Source: Craterostigma plantagineum
Taxonomy: Eukaryota > Streptophyta > Magnoliopsida > Lamiales > Linderniaceae
DNA: 64,000 nucleotides
NCBI GenBank assembly: GCA_027422505.1
Contig: JAPQWV010000736.1
Span: 62,001 to 126,000 of the forward strand
Direction of reading: 5' to 3'
Positions 8,507 through 19,894 of the stretch are shown here, in pieces (the first letter of the stretch is position 1; every line of letters begins with the position of its first letter). Below the pieces are notes generated by a model that was given only the letters and a program-made list of their open reading frames with translations, did no database searches and was not told where the DNA came from. Position numbers and translations under genes: made by a program.

Positions 8507-10967
8507 TGTGGCGACCCTACTTTTCTAATTAGAATTATTGGCGGATTTCCGCAACGTAAGCCGCGGAAGGCCCGTCTGATTAAAACTTTTTCCTAAAAGA
8601 TATTATAATAAAACAAAATATTATTTTATATAATAGTATCTGTACAATGGGCCGAAGCCCCAAAAGGTCAAAAGATCAAAAACCCTATCGCCGCTCCACA
8701 GGTCTTCATCCATATACCGCCCCGCCCTCAAAAGTCCATGGAGCACCGCCACCAGCCGGCCTCAGTCTTGACGCGTGTCAGCGTCAGACTCGGTACCTAC
8801 AACACGTAAACACTGAGCAAATTGCCCAGTAGGTGAATAAAATGCAATGCAGCGTGCACTCATTCCAATCCCAATTCTCACAACATGATACAATGCACGC
8901 TCGTTCCCATATTTCTATCGTGTCTCAATATCAGGGCCCTAGGCTGGACTCGGCACCTCGCGCGCAATAAAATAAAATATATCGTCTGGTCGTTAACGCC
9001 AGACTAGCGGTGCCCACGCCGATAGTGCGCTGATCGATCACGTCAACGTCCTCCTATCAGGTCGCCCCTTCCGCTACACAACACATCCGACGGTTTGCAC
9101 CTCGGGTCGCTCACGCCCGAGTAGACAGATCGCTCACGTCTGTCTCCCGTCAGGTGCCCCGCGAGTCCAACCTCAACTCCGCTACGAGTCTGACTGCCAA
9201 AATCGGCACACTCTACCCCGCTCAATCAACACCTTAAGTCTTAAGGTGTCACTACTAATGTAGTCATTATCCCTCACCATGTTGTGCGATGATGCATATA
9301 CGTGAAACACATGAAACGTAATGTCACATAAAACATACGTAAAACACGTAAATCACTATAGTCACGTAATCACATAATAGCAGGTAAGCGTTTACGTGTC
9401 GTAGATGAATGATTCATCTACCTGCCCTCCTGCTATAGTCAATCAAAGGATCTGGTGGAATCCGTAAATGTCGAACCTCTAAATAAATAAATATTATTAG
9501 TATATGTGCTAGTTCTCGAAAACTCTAAAATTATCAAAATCCTAAAATTCATAAAAACCCTAAAATGATAAAAACCTTAAAATTTATGAAATCTAAAAAT
9601 AATGAAATTCCTAAAAATAAATAAACCCTAAAATATTAAAAACCCTAAATATAACGAAATTTTAAAATACCCAAAAATTTTATTAATTAAAGCACAATGT
9701 CGAGCTCCTTTGTAGAACAAATAATATCGAGACCTTATTATAGGTTATGAAATGTCGAGACATATAACAATGTCGAAACTTTATAACTCGAATCCTTACC
9801 AATACAAAAGTCGAGCCCACCATTTGGTAAACAAAATAAATCTCGAGATCATTGATAGTATTACTTCTCAAGTCCTAATAAAAGTCGAGATCTTTTTAGG
9901 ATAAAATATCGATAAAACAAATGTCGAGATATTTGCTATTAGTTCTCAAGACTTAATAAAAGTCGAGACCTACTCTTACCAAAATGTCGAACTACAAATG
10001 TCGAGTTATTCCTACCAAAATGTCGAGATTATTAATAAATGTCGAGTTTATATTACAATAGAGAATATCGAGATCATATTTGTCGATATCTATTATTTCT
10101 ATCTAATAAATGTCGAAATCTTTAGCCATTATACCTATCGACTTTTTATGATGCATATCGATATCTTCCTACAATTTTCATATGTCGACATGTATATGCA
10201 TCTCGACTTCTATCAACTATGCAGCTCGACTTCTATCAATTATGCAGCTCGACATCTTTGTAATAGGTAGCTCGACATCTTTTATACTTCATTTCGAAAT
10301 TTATCTAAGAATCGTGATCCAGAAAACCCTAAAACTGCACTGTCGCGATTATTTTCCAAGCTCTGCTATTTCTCGAAAGCAATACATGATAGTTCTAGCA
10401 TATAATCAAGTCACGAAGCATCCCAGAATTATTCTGACCTTGAATTAAATAACGTTCAGACATCTAACTATTAAAACATAGTAAATATAACCATATTTAA
10501 ACATGTGGTAAATTCCATACCTCACTTAGTCGAATGCAAGGGTGATCTTCCCTATCGTTTACTTTTTTTCCTTTTTAAACTCTTGTTCTCACCAGGGTTT
10601 CGTTAGCTTCAATATTGAGATATATATGAAGGTGTCGAGCTTATCAATTGAAGAGACTAGGTGGTGACGTAATTACCTTTTGTGCTAAGTAAGTGTTTAT
10701 AATTTCATTTATTTATTCGAAAATTAACTTATATATACTGAAAATTCTCAAGCTTTGGGCCGATCATTATCCATATATGATAATTATTTCTATTGTTTGG
10801 ACTTCACTCTATCCAAAAGGGTTTATACCTGTTAAATTTTTGGAATAGTTTCAAATTATTTTATCTTTTTGTTCCAAACCAAAATTTTCATTATCAGCAT
10901 TCTTGTTTCACGAAAATTTTAGATAACTAATTACGATTAATCCCGTATTAAATTTACGGCTATTACA
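8507..10967 (-). repeat. Element A 3' LTR (left)
   Basis: On the minus strand this LTR starts TGTAATA and ends GGTCGCCACA. The end near 8507 (U5/R side) is conserved with the LTRs of elements B, D and F. It carries the hairpin sequences GGGCCGAAGCCCC (8649-8661) and CTGAGC-loop-GCCCAG (8813-8829). The U3 side holds short CCTAAA-like AT-rich repeats (9530-9670) and the GTCGAG motif field (9705-10290). Confidence 0.95.
9705..10290. repeat. Field of GTCGAG / CTCGAC motifs in element A U3
   Basis: More than twenty short motifs of the form TGTCGAG, AGTCGAG or ATATCGA recur every 15-40 bases between about 9705 and 10115. From about 10135 to 10280 the reverse form (CTCGAC, TATCGAC) takes over. The palindrome GTCGACAT lies near 10183, inside the reverse-form half. 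The right LTR repeats the same field at about 16795-17380. Confidence 0.85.
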
Positions 10968-10980
10968 TCCTTCCCCCTTA
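10968..10980 (-). promoter_or_regulatory. Element A polypurine tract
   Basis: On the minus strand the sequence reads TAAGGGGGAAGGA and abuts the 3' LTR, as expected for the plus-strand primer of a Ty3/gypsy element. Confidence 0.88.
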
Positions 10981-10999
10981 AAAAATTTCGTCCCCGAAA

Positions 11000-12427
11000 T
11001 TACGCCGATTGGAATAATTCGGGATAACGAACTCTCATATCATCCTCACGCTCCCACGTGGCTTCCTCAACTGATTGATTCCGCCACAGAACTTTAACTA
11101 GCGGAATAATCTTATTCCGTAGTCGTTTCGACTCGTACGTCAAAATCTCTACGGGCTTCTCTTCGTAACTCAAGTCAGGCTTGAGTTGTCGATAAAGAAG
11201 TTCATTCTGGATCACATGACTCGGGTCCGCGACGTATTTTCGTAATGTCGATACGTGGAATACGTCGTGAACTTGTGACAGGGAAGTCGGCAATTCTATC
11301 TGATACGCAACCTCGCCGACTCGTTTGACTATCTTGAAGGGGCCTATGTATCTGGGACTTAGCTTGCCCTTCTTTCCAAAACGCTTTACTCCTTTCATTG
11401 GGGAAATCTTTAGAAATACTTGATCGTCTTCTGCGAACTCCAAGGGTCGTCGGCGATGATCTGCATAACTCTTCTGGCGACTCTGTGCGGTTCGCATCCT
11501 TTCTCGAATTTTTGTGACAGCTTCTGTCATTTCACGTATCATATCTGGTCCTAATAGGGCTCGTTCGCCGATTTCGTCCCAATGGACTGGGGATCGACAT
11601 TTGCGCCCGTACAATGCTTCGTACGGTGCCATCCCGATCGTAGCATGGAAGCTATTGTTGTAAGAAAATTCGATCAGCGGCAAGTACTTACTCCAGTTTC
11701 CCTTGAAGTCTAGGACGCACGCCCGTAGCATGTCCTCAAGGGTTTGGATCGTTCGTTCAGACTACCCGTCGGTTTGGGGATGATATGCAGTACTAAATGA
11801 GAGCTTAGTACCCATCGCTTTCTGTAAGCTTTGCCAGAAATTGGATAGAAATCTCGAATCTCGATCCGAGACGATAGAAATTGGAATTCCATGGAGGCGG
11901 ATGATTTCCTGAATATATAATTCCGCATAGCGTTCCATGGAAAAAGTAGAACTGATTGGAAGGAAATGGGCTGATTTCGTCAGGCGGTCTACCACCACCC
12001 AGATAGCGTCATGGCCTTTCGTCGTCTTTGGTAAACCAACGACGAAATCCATAGTAATATGATCCCACTTCCATTCGGGTATCGGTAAGGGCTGTAGAGT
12101 TCCAGCTGGTCGCTGGTGTTCAGCTTTGATCAACTGGCACGTCATACATCGATTTACGAACTCCGCTATGTCCTTTTTCATTCCTGGCCACCAATACGTG
12201 ATTCGCAAGTCTTGGTACATTTTGGTCGAGCCCGGATGTACGGAGTAGGTAGTTGTGTGCGCTTCTGCCATAATCGTTCGTCGTAACTCCTCGTCGCTAG
12301 GCACGTACAGTCGATTCTTGTAAAGTAAAGTTCCGTCTTCTCGGATTGCAAAGTCGTCGGGGAGTGCATCTTTCACCTTTAGATAAAATTCGTCATCTTC
12401 TTGGGCCTTTCGGATTTGTTCTAGCAA
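11000..12427 (-). pseudogene. Element A integrase with C-terminal chromodomain, split by a stop
   Basis: Reading from 12427, the integrase has an HHCC zinc-binding domain (H57, H64, C94, C97), then core residues D127 in TMDFV and D188 in SDRDSRF. An in-frame TAG at about 11760 follows YHPQTDG. The same frame resumes from 11731 and carries the rest of the core, including the catalytic Glu of the SERT motif, the GPF/Y-type module, and a chromodomain-like end with PVEIL, LVKVLWRN and EEATWERE. The stop replaces a Gln codon by a single base change and separates the third acidic residue from the first two. The chromodomain and overall order place it among Tekay/Del chromoviruses. Confidence 0.92.
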
Positions 12428-13083
12428 CGTAGGCTGAAGAGTTAGTGTTGCTAGTTTCGTTTCAACTTCACCTAAGTCAACTATTCCACTCCAAGTCTGT
12501 GCAATTCTGTGCTAATCGCCTTTCGACTGAGCGCGTCTGCGACTACGTTCGCTTTGCCCGGATGATAATTGATAACGCAGTCGTAGTCTTTTACGAGCTC
12601 CAGCCATCGACGTTGTCGCATGTTTAACTCCTTCTGATGAAGAAGTACTTCAAGCTTTTATGGTCGTGAAAATCTCACACCTTTCTCCGTAAAGGTAATG
12701 CCTCCAGATCTTTAAAGCGAATACCACTACTGCTAGTTCTAGGTCATGGTCGGGTAGTTCTTCTCGTATTCCTTCAGTTGTCGGGAGGCGTAAGCAATTA
12801 CTTTGCCGTTCTGCATCAATACACATCCCAGTCCGTTCTTCGAGGCGTCGCTGTAGACCGAGAATCCTCCAGTTCCCGAGGGTATAGTTAAAACAGGAGC
12901 TGTAGTAAGTCGTTTCTTTAGTTCCTGGAAACTTTGTTCGCACTTCGGTCCATTTGAACGGAACGTTTTTCCTCGTCAAATTGGTTAATGTAGAGGCAAT
13001 ACTAGAGAAGTTGCTATAAACTTACGGTAGTATCCCGCAAGTCCGAAAAAAGTTCGGACTTCGGTAGGAGTAGTAGGTCTGGC
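12428..13083 (-). pseudogene. Element A RNase H region, multiply frameshifted
   Basis: Between reverse transcriptase and integrase, segments in different frames match a Ty3/gypsy RNase [11 protein letters not shown], later [22 protein letters not shown], and further on the tail region with ALSRK-type sequence. The frame changes at least twice inside the domain, and a one-base loss near 13083 separates it from the reverse transcriptase. No active enzyme could be made from this sequence as read. Confidence 0.82.
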
Positions 13084-15442
13084 CAGTTATTCACAGCTTC
13101 GATCTTACTAGGGTCCACAGAGATTCCATTCCCGGAAATCATGTGTCCCAAGAAGGCTACTTGCTCAAGCCAAAATTCGCATTTCTTGAATTTGGCGTAA
13201 AGCTGTTTCTCTCGCAGGATTCCTAAGACGATTCGTAAATGGTTCTTGTGTTCGTCTCTTGTCTTAGAATAGATCAAAATATCGTCTATAAAGACGATAA
13301 CGAACCGATCAAGGTAGTCTTTGAAGACTCGATTCATCAAGTCCATAAAAGCAGCTGGGGCATTTGTCAGTCCAAAAGGCATGACCAGAAACTCGTAATG
13401 GCCGTACCTCGTACTGAACGCTGTTTTAGGAACATCGGTCTCCCTGATCTTTAACTGATGGTATCCCGAACGGAGATCAATTTTCGAGAATACCGTAGCA
13501 CCTTGTAGTTGGTCAAACAGATCATCGATTCTCGGCAACGGATATTTATTCTTGATCGTGATCTTGTTCAATTCTCTATAGTCGATACATAGTCGCATCG
13601 ACCCATCCTTCTTTCGTACAAATAAGACTGGTGCTCCCCACGGTGAAAAACTAGGTTGAATAAACCCTTTCTGCAGTAAATCCTCCAGTTGTTCCTTCAA
13701 TTCCTTCAATTCATTAGGCGCTAGGCGATATGGAGCTTTAGAGATTGGGGCAGACCCCGGCATCAAATCAATCGTGAACTGTATTTCTCGATCAGGGGGT
13801 AACCCCGGGAGATCATCGGGAAATACATCGGCATATTCGTTAACTATCGGTACGTCTTTCAGTTCAGGCTGAGGTAACTCCTCTGCCTTCACCGCATACA
13901 CGAGATAGGACTCACAACTTGACCTCAAGAGTCGTTGAGCCTTTAGAGCTGACATTCGTGGAATACTATTCTTATTCGCTTTACCCGAAAAAGTGAATGC
14001 TTCTTCTTCAGGTAGCTGGAATTTAACGACCTTTTTGTTACAATCTATGATGGCTCCATATCTTGAAAGCCAATCCATTCCGAAGATGACATCATAGTCG
14101 TTCATCGGGATTACAATCAGGTCGATGCTCAAGTTCCTACCCTCAATACTTACGACGCATCCTCGCAGTACTTGGTTGGTATGCGTCGGATCCCCATGAG
14201 GTAGAGTAACTACATAATTGCATTCGGATGAGGTAGGGGATATTCCTACCTTCGCCACGTACTTAGCCGACACAAATGAATGTGTGGCTCCAGAATCAAT
14301 AAGCACAGAAGTGGGCACATTATAGATAGTTAACGTACCCGTCACAACAGAAGGGTTCATCTCGGCCTCCTCATTTGTCAAAGTAAAAACTCTCGCGGGA
14401 ACAGGTGGAGGTCGCATCGGCGGTTGGGCCGGGTTCTGTACTAGAGGTAAATTCTCCGTACAAGCTCTAGCAAAGTGACCGACCTTTCCGCACCGGAAAC
14501 ACTGCGGAACCTGCCTTGCTCCGAAGCAGGCCCCGAAATGATAACGCCCGCATTGTCGACACTGGGGCGCGACATTTTGAGGTCGATTGGGGATATTGAT
14601 CGGTCCCTGTATTGGTCTCGGTCGCCAATTTTGTTGGCCCTGACGGTTCCATTGGGTATTAGGACCCTTGCCGAAGAATTGGCGTTTCTTATCTCCTCCG
14701 CTTCCTTGTTGGGCCTCTCTCCTCTTTTTCGCTTCCTGGGCTTCTACCACGACCGACTCTGCTTGTTCCGCGATTAGGGCACGTTCCGTTACTTGCATAA
14801 ACTCTAGTTGGCGTGCACCCGCAATACTTAAATCCCGATATATTTCGGGTTTAAGTCCCTTGATGAACCTGGTCACTTTCAACGAATTAGTCGCCACTAA
14901 CTGCGGAGCAAATCGAGATAATTCTTCAAATCGACGGATGTACTCCGCCACCGGCATGCTCCCTTGCTTCAAGCTCATGAACTCGTACATCCTTTGTTCT
15001 TGATCGTGTGCCGTAAAGTATTTATTGAAGAAGAGCTCCCTAAACCTTTCCCAAGTCATTGTCATTGGGCTCTCTAACACCTTTACGGTGTTCCACCAAT
15101 AACGCGCATTTTCTCGGAAAAGGGAAACGGCACAAAGGACTTTTTCGTTGTCAGGCACTCGACTGTAGATGAACATATCCTCTATAGTGCCTATCCAATC
15201 TTCAGCCACCGCAGGATTGGCAGCTTCAGTAAATATTGGGGGGTTTAGCTTTCGAAATCGTTCCCCGATTAGTTCCACTCGATCAGGCTGCGGGGAATGT
15301 TCCGACGAGCTCCGGTGATGGATCAAGTCATTGATTTGATCCGACTAGTCAATTGATGTATAGTAGAGCGGTCGTCATTTGGTGGGGATTCAGACCCCGC
15401 CCTACGGCTAGAACTGCCTACATCTCGACGTCCTTTCGGCAT
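13014..15442 (-). pseudogene. Element A gag-protease-reverse transcriptase
   Basis: The natural gag start is probably the ATG at 15442 (MPKGRR), a start shared with element B. That frame meets TGA at 15323-15325, and the main frame of 770 codons begins at 15326. In the main frame the order is: gag core (residues 15-190), an unusual C-x2-C-x3-H-x2-C cluster at 256-266, the CCHC knuckle [14 protein letters not shown] at 276-289, protease active site D344-S-G, and reverse transcriptase with FIDD at 679-682. The catalytic motif is intact. The frame is lost after residue 749 by a one-base deletion. Gag binds RNA and forms the particle. The protease and polymerase act in cytoplasmic particles. Confidence 0.93.
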
Positions 15443-15589
15443 TTTTTTATCTATTTCTACAATTATTCACACAGAGCACATATCAAATAACACGTAATAA
15501 TGAAATCAAATATTGAACTTACAGGCCAGGCTGGTTCTCCAGGCTTTTGAGCGGCAGTACATGGACAGTCTGCAGAATCTAAAGTCAAA

Positions 15590-15601
15590 GCTCTGATACC
15601 A
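15590..15601 (-). promoter_or_regulatory. Element A primer-binding site (initiator Met tRNA)
   Basis: On the minus strand TGGTATCAGAGC follows the 5' LTR after a two-base gap. It is complementary to the 3' end of plant initiator-Met tRNA, the usual primer for chromoviruses. Confidence 0.93.
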
Positions 15602-15603
15602 CC

Positions 15604-18064
15604 TGTGGCGACCCTACTTTTCTAATTAGAATTATTGGCGGATTTCCGCAACGTAAGCCGCGGAAGGCCCGTCTGATTAAAACTTTTTCCTAAAAGATAT
15701 TATAATAAAACAAAATATTATTTTATATAATAGTATCTGTACAATGGGCCGAAGCCCCAAAAGGTCAAAAGATCAAAAACCCTATCGCCGCTCACAGGTC
15801 TTCATCCATATACCGCCCGCCCTCAAAAGTCCATGGAGCACCGCCACCAGCCGGCCTCAGTCTTGACGCGTGTCAGCGTCAGACTCGGTACTTACAACAC
15901 GTAAACACTGAGCAAATTGCCCAGTAGGTGAATAAAATGCAATGCAGCGTGCACTCATTCCCAATCCCAATTCTCACAACATGATACAATGCACGCTCGT
16001 TCCCATATTTCTATCGTGTCTCAATATCAGGGCCCTAGGCTGGACTCGGCACCTCGCGCGCAATAAAATAAAATATATCGTCTGGTCGTTAACGCCATAC
16101 TAGCGGTGCCCACGCCGATAGTGCGCTGATCGATCACGTCAACGTCCTCCTATCAGGTCGCCCCTTCCGCTACACAACACATCCGACGGTTTGCACCTCG
16201 GGTCGCTCACGCCCGAGTAGACAGATCGCTCACGTCTGTCTCCCGTCAGGTGCCCCGCGAGTCCAACCTCAACTCCGCTACGAGTCTGACTGCCAAAATC
16301 GGCACACTCTACCCCGCTCAATCAACACCTTAAGTCTTAAGGTGTCACTACTAATGTAGTCATTATCCCTCACCATGTTGTGCGATCTCATGCATATACG
16401 TGAAACACATGAAACGTAATGTCACATAAAACATACGTAAAACACGTAAATCACATAAGTCACGTAATCACATAATAGCAGGTAAGCGTTTACGTGTCGT
16501 AGATGAATGATTCATCTACCTGCCCTCCTGCTATAGTCAATCAAAGGATCTGGTGGAATCCGTAAATGTCGAACCTCTAAATAAATAAATATTATTAGTA
16601 TATGTGCTAGTTCTCGAAAACTCTAAAATTATCAAAATCCTAAAATTCATAAAAACCCTAAAATGATAAAAACCTTAAATTTATGAAAATCTAAAAATAA
16701 TGAAATTCCTAAAAATAAATAAACCCTAAAATATTAAAAACCCTAAATATAACGAAATTCTAAAATACCCAAAAATTTTATTAATTAAAACACAATGTCG
16801 AGCTCCTTTGTAGAACAAATAATATCGAGACCTTATTATAGGTTATGAAATGTCGAGACATATAACAATGTCGAAACTTTATAACTCGAATCCTTACCAA
16901 TACAAAAGTCGAGCCCACCATTTGGTAAACAAAATAAATCTCGAGATCATTGATAGTATTACTTCTCAAGTCCTAATAAAAGTCGAGATCTTTTTAGGAT
17001 AAATATCGATAAAACAAATGTCGAGATATTTGCTATTAGTTCTCAAGACTTAATAAAAGTCGAGACCTACTCTTACCAAAATGTCGAACTACAAATGTCG
17101 AGTTATTCCTACCAAATGTCGAGATTATTAATAAATGTCGAGTTTATATTACAATAGAGAATATCGAGATCATATTTGTCGATATCTATTATTTCTATCT
17201 AATAAATGTCGAAATCTTTAGCCATTATACCTATCGACTTTTTATGATGCATATCGATATCTTCCTACAATTTTCATATGTCGACATGTATATGCATCTC
17301 GACTTCTATCAACTATGCAGCTCGACTTCTATCAATTATGCAGCTCGACATCTTTGTAATAGGTAGCTCGACATCTTTTATACTTCATTTCGAAATTTAT
17401 CTAAGAATCGTGATCCAGAAAACCCTAAAACTGCACTGTCGCGATTATTTTCCAAGCTCTGCTATTTCTCGAAAGCAATACATGATAGTTCTAGCATATA
17501 ATCAAGTCACGAAGCATCCCAGAATTATTCTGACCTTGAATTAAATAACGTTTAGACATCTAACTATTAAAACATAGTAAATATAACCATATTTAAACAT
17601 GTGGTAAATTCCATACCTCACTTAGTCGAATGCAAGGGTGATCTTCCCTATCGTTTACTTTTTTTCCTTTTTAAACTCTTGTTCTCACCAGGGTTTCGTT
17701 AGCTTCAATATTGAGATATATATGAAGGTGTCGAGCTTATCAATTGAAGAGACTAGGTGGTGACGTAATTACCTTTTGTGCTAAGTAAGTGTTTATAATT
17801 TCATTTATTTATTCGAAAATTAACTTATAATATACTGAAAATTCTCAAGCTTTGGGCCGATCATTATCCATATATGATAATTATTTCTATTGTTTGGACT
17901 TCACTCTATCCAAAAGGGTTTATACCTGTTAAATTTTTGGAATAGTTTCAAATTATTTTATCTTTTTGTTCCAAACCAAAATTTTCATTATCAGCATTCT
18001 TGTTTCACGAAAATTTTAGATAACTAATTACGATTAATCCCGTATTAAATTTACGGGTATTACA
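15604..18064 (-). repeat. Element A 5' LTR (right)
   Basis: This LTR is 2461 bp, the same length as the left LTR although small indels differ between them. It ends TATTACA, followed by the second CATGG. The hairpin sequences recur at 15746-15758 and 15908-15924. Confidence 0.95.
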
Positions 18065-18069
18065 CATGG

Positions 18070-19510
18070 TTCGGCCAACTTGGAGCCTAAATGATCGAGC
18101 TCTATACTAACTTGACCTAGATACCTAGTTGAACGAATTAGGGTCTTTAGCAAATTAGCCTAGCCGAATTAATTATTTTAAGCCTAGTTATTTAATTTGG
18201 ATATAATATTGATATTTCAATATTATGTGTAAGGGTCGAAAAGTGAGGACGTCGCAAGCAGTAAGCTTATTTAGCACGGACGACAGGTAAGTGAAAATCG
18301 CAACTACAACACACAGTTGTTATGTGTATGAACTATGCGATTACGTGCTTCTCTGACTATGTGTGACCTTCGATGTGACATAATCTATAATATGGAATTT
18401 TACGTGACATGTTTGTTTATGATACATGAAATGTGGTGTTGGCATGAAATGCATTTTAATCCGAAGCATGACATGAGCATATGCACGTATGAAAATCAAG
18501 ACATGAGAGGGTGCATATTATAAGATCGCTTGAGGGCGATAGATAATTGCCGTATTGGCGATTGTGTCGACTCAATGTAGAGTCACGGCTGTTCTATGCT
18601 ACCATGGCGATTCACGATGCCGAATAATTACCTGATTCACGATAGGTAAGGGGAAATACACCATGGCGATTCACGATGTCAATTACCTGATTCACGATAG
18701 GTAGGTGGATACCCCGTAGCTGGAGATGCAATCTGGAGGAGGCGACTTGAGGGAACAAGCGGCACCGAGGGAACCTCGAGTGTTGGCAACCTCGTAGTAG
18801 GCTACCAGTGAGAAGCACCCGCGTGTCAGACCGCATTGGGATGGGAAGGCGCATTAGGGTTAAACGTATTTGTGTGTGCCCGAGTTAGCCTCTCAATGGG
18901 ACCGCATTGGGATTGAAAGGCACTACCTCTCAATGTGGACCACATTGGGATGGAAAGGCACCATTAAGCACAGATTGCGTACTAGGGTTTAGCCTCTCAG
19001 TGCGTGTACTGCCACCTATTTGTACTTTTATGAGACTGAGCTCTATGAATGGTGCATAGTAAGATGGAACGCCGAGGGCCCAATATGAAATAAGAGAACG
19101 AGAAAGACGCGAGAACTAGATAGCATCGGCATGGATGCCTTCGCTATTTAGGTCACGTGCATTGCATGCATGATTTTCACTTAGTGAGCTTTATAAGCTC
19201 ATTCCACGTTTTATGTGTTGTAGGTACCGAGGCCGACGCTGATGTGCGCCGAGGCTGAGGCGGGCTGACGGCGGTACTCCAGGGTCTTTTGAGGGCGGGG
19301 CTGTACATGGATGACGACCTGTGGAACGACGTTAGGTTTTTAATATTTTGATATTTTGGGGCTGCGGCCCGTGTATAGTAGTGATGACACTGTAGACGAT
19401 TTTTGTTGTAATATATTTTATTTAGGAAAAAGTTTTTGCTAGACGGGTCTTCCGCGACTTACGTTGCGAAAATCCGCCACTAATTAGTATTAGAAAGTGA
19501 GGGTCTCACA
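18070..19510 (+). repeat. Truncated chromovirus LTR F, copy 1
   Basis: The right end reads, in sense orientation, the same R/U5 block seen inverted at the start of elements A and B: AAAAAGTTTTTGCTAGACGGG, then TTACGTTGCG and a CTCACA terminus at 19510. The U3 start is missing. The left part runs to the Athila LTR end, probably including 8463-8506 on the other side of element A. It carries a hairpin TGAGCTT-TAT-AAGCTCA at 19185-19201 and GGGGCTGCGGCCC at 19358-19370. No primer site or polypurine tract flanks it. Confidence 0.85.
18603..18712. repeat. Two-unit tandem repeat in LTR F
   Basis: CATGGCGATTCACGATG followed by ATTACCTGATTCACGATAGG occurs twice in direct order, about 57 bases apart. 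Nearby, at 18885-18965, the phrase CCTCTCAATG...ACCGCATTGGGAT...GAAAGGCAC is also repeated. The copy at 38998-39105 has the same units. Confidence 0.8.
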
Positions 19511-19880
19511 GGTATTCCTCCAGATATGAAAGCCACCAAGGACAGAATTTGCAAGGCGTGCCAAATGGGGGAAACAAACCAAGACGTCCTTCAAACCTAA
19601 GAATGTGATATTCACGTCCAGACCATTGGACTGCTGCATCTTGACCTTTTTGGTTCGGTACATGTTATGTCATTGAGAGGTAAATGATATGCCTTTCTTA
19701 TCGTAGATGACTATACTGGGTACACATTGGTCTTATTTCTTGCGCACAAAAGTGAGGCTTTGGATAACCTTGCGCCACTTATGAAAAAGCTAGGAATTGA
19801 GAAAGAGATGAAGGTCCGTAAGATTAGGAGTGATAACGGTCTATAATTTGCAAAAGCCCAGTCAAGGAGCAACTGACAGG
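19511..19880 (+). pseudogene. Ty1/copia integrase fragment, copy 1
   Basis: Translated pieces read IPPDMKATKDRICKACQMG (end of the copia integrase zinc finger, with the CxxC pair), HLDLFGSVHVMSLRG with the first core Asp, LIVDDYTGYTLVLFLAHKSE, and RSDNG with the second core Asp. Extra bases after CQMG shift the frame. A TGA near 19687 and a TAA near 19845 break it further. There is no gag, reverse transcriptase or LTR, so this is a scrap trapped between LTR F and the Athila tail. Confidence 0.85.
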
Positions 19881-19894
19881 AGTGATAACCGCTG

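Larger units (their letters stand above)
8502..18069 (-). mobile_element. Element A: full-length Tekay/Del-like chromovirus with target duplication
   Basis: A complete LTR retrotransposon on the minus strand. LTRs of 2461 bp (8507-10967 and 15604-18064) begin TGTGGCGACC and end TATTACA. The host duplication CATGG lies at 8502-8506 and 18065-18069. The duplicated locus at 38461-38465 has a single CATGG and no insert, which proves the insertion. The 3' polypurine tract is at 10968 and the initiator-Met primer site at 15590. Gag, protease, reverse transcriptase, RNase H, integrase and chromodomain follow in Ty3/gypsy order but carry several frameshifts and a stop. By eye the two LTRs differ at about ten substitutions plus a similar number of tiny indels, so the insertion is recent. 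Confidence 0.97.

Noticed and set aside
8963..8996. AT-rich ATAAAATAAAATATA considered as a promoter TATA box of element A
   Set aside because: It lies on the U5 side of a minus-strand LTR and its position relative to any transcript start cannot be judged.
9043..9225. Sixty-codon minus-strand frame repeated in both LTRs of element A
   Set aside because: It lies in the R/U5 repeat region of the LTR, is low in coding character, and repeats only because the LTR repeats.
9530..9670. AAACCCTAAA-type pieces considered as interstitial telomere repeats
   Set aside because: The CCCTAAA pieces are irregularly spaced within AT-rich LTR sequence and never form consecutive seven-base telomeric units.
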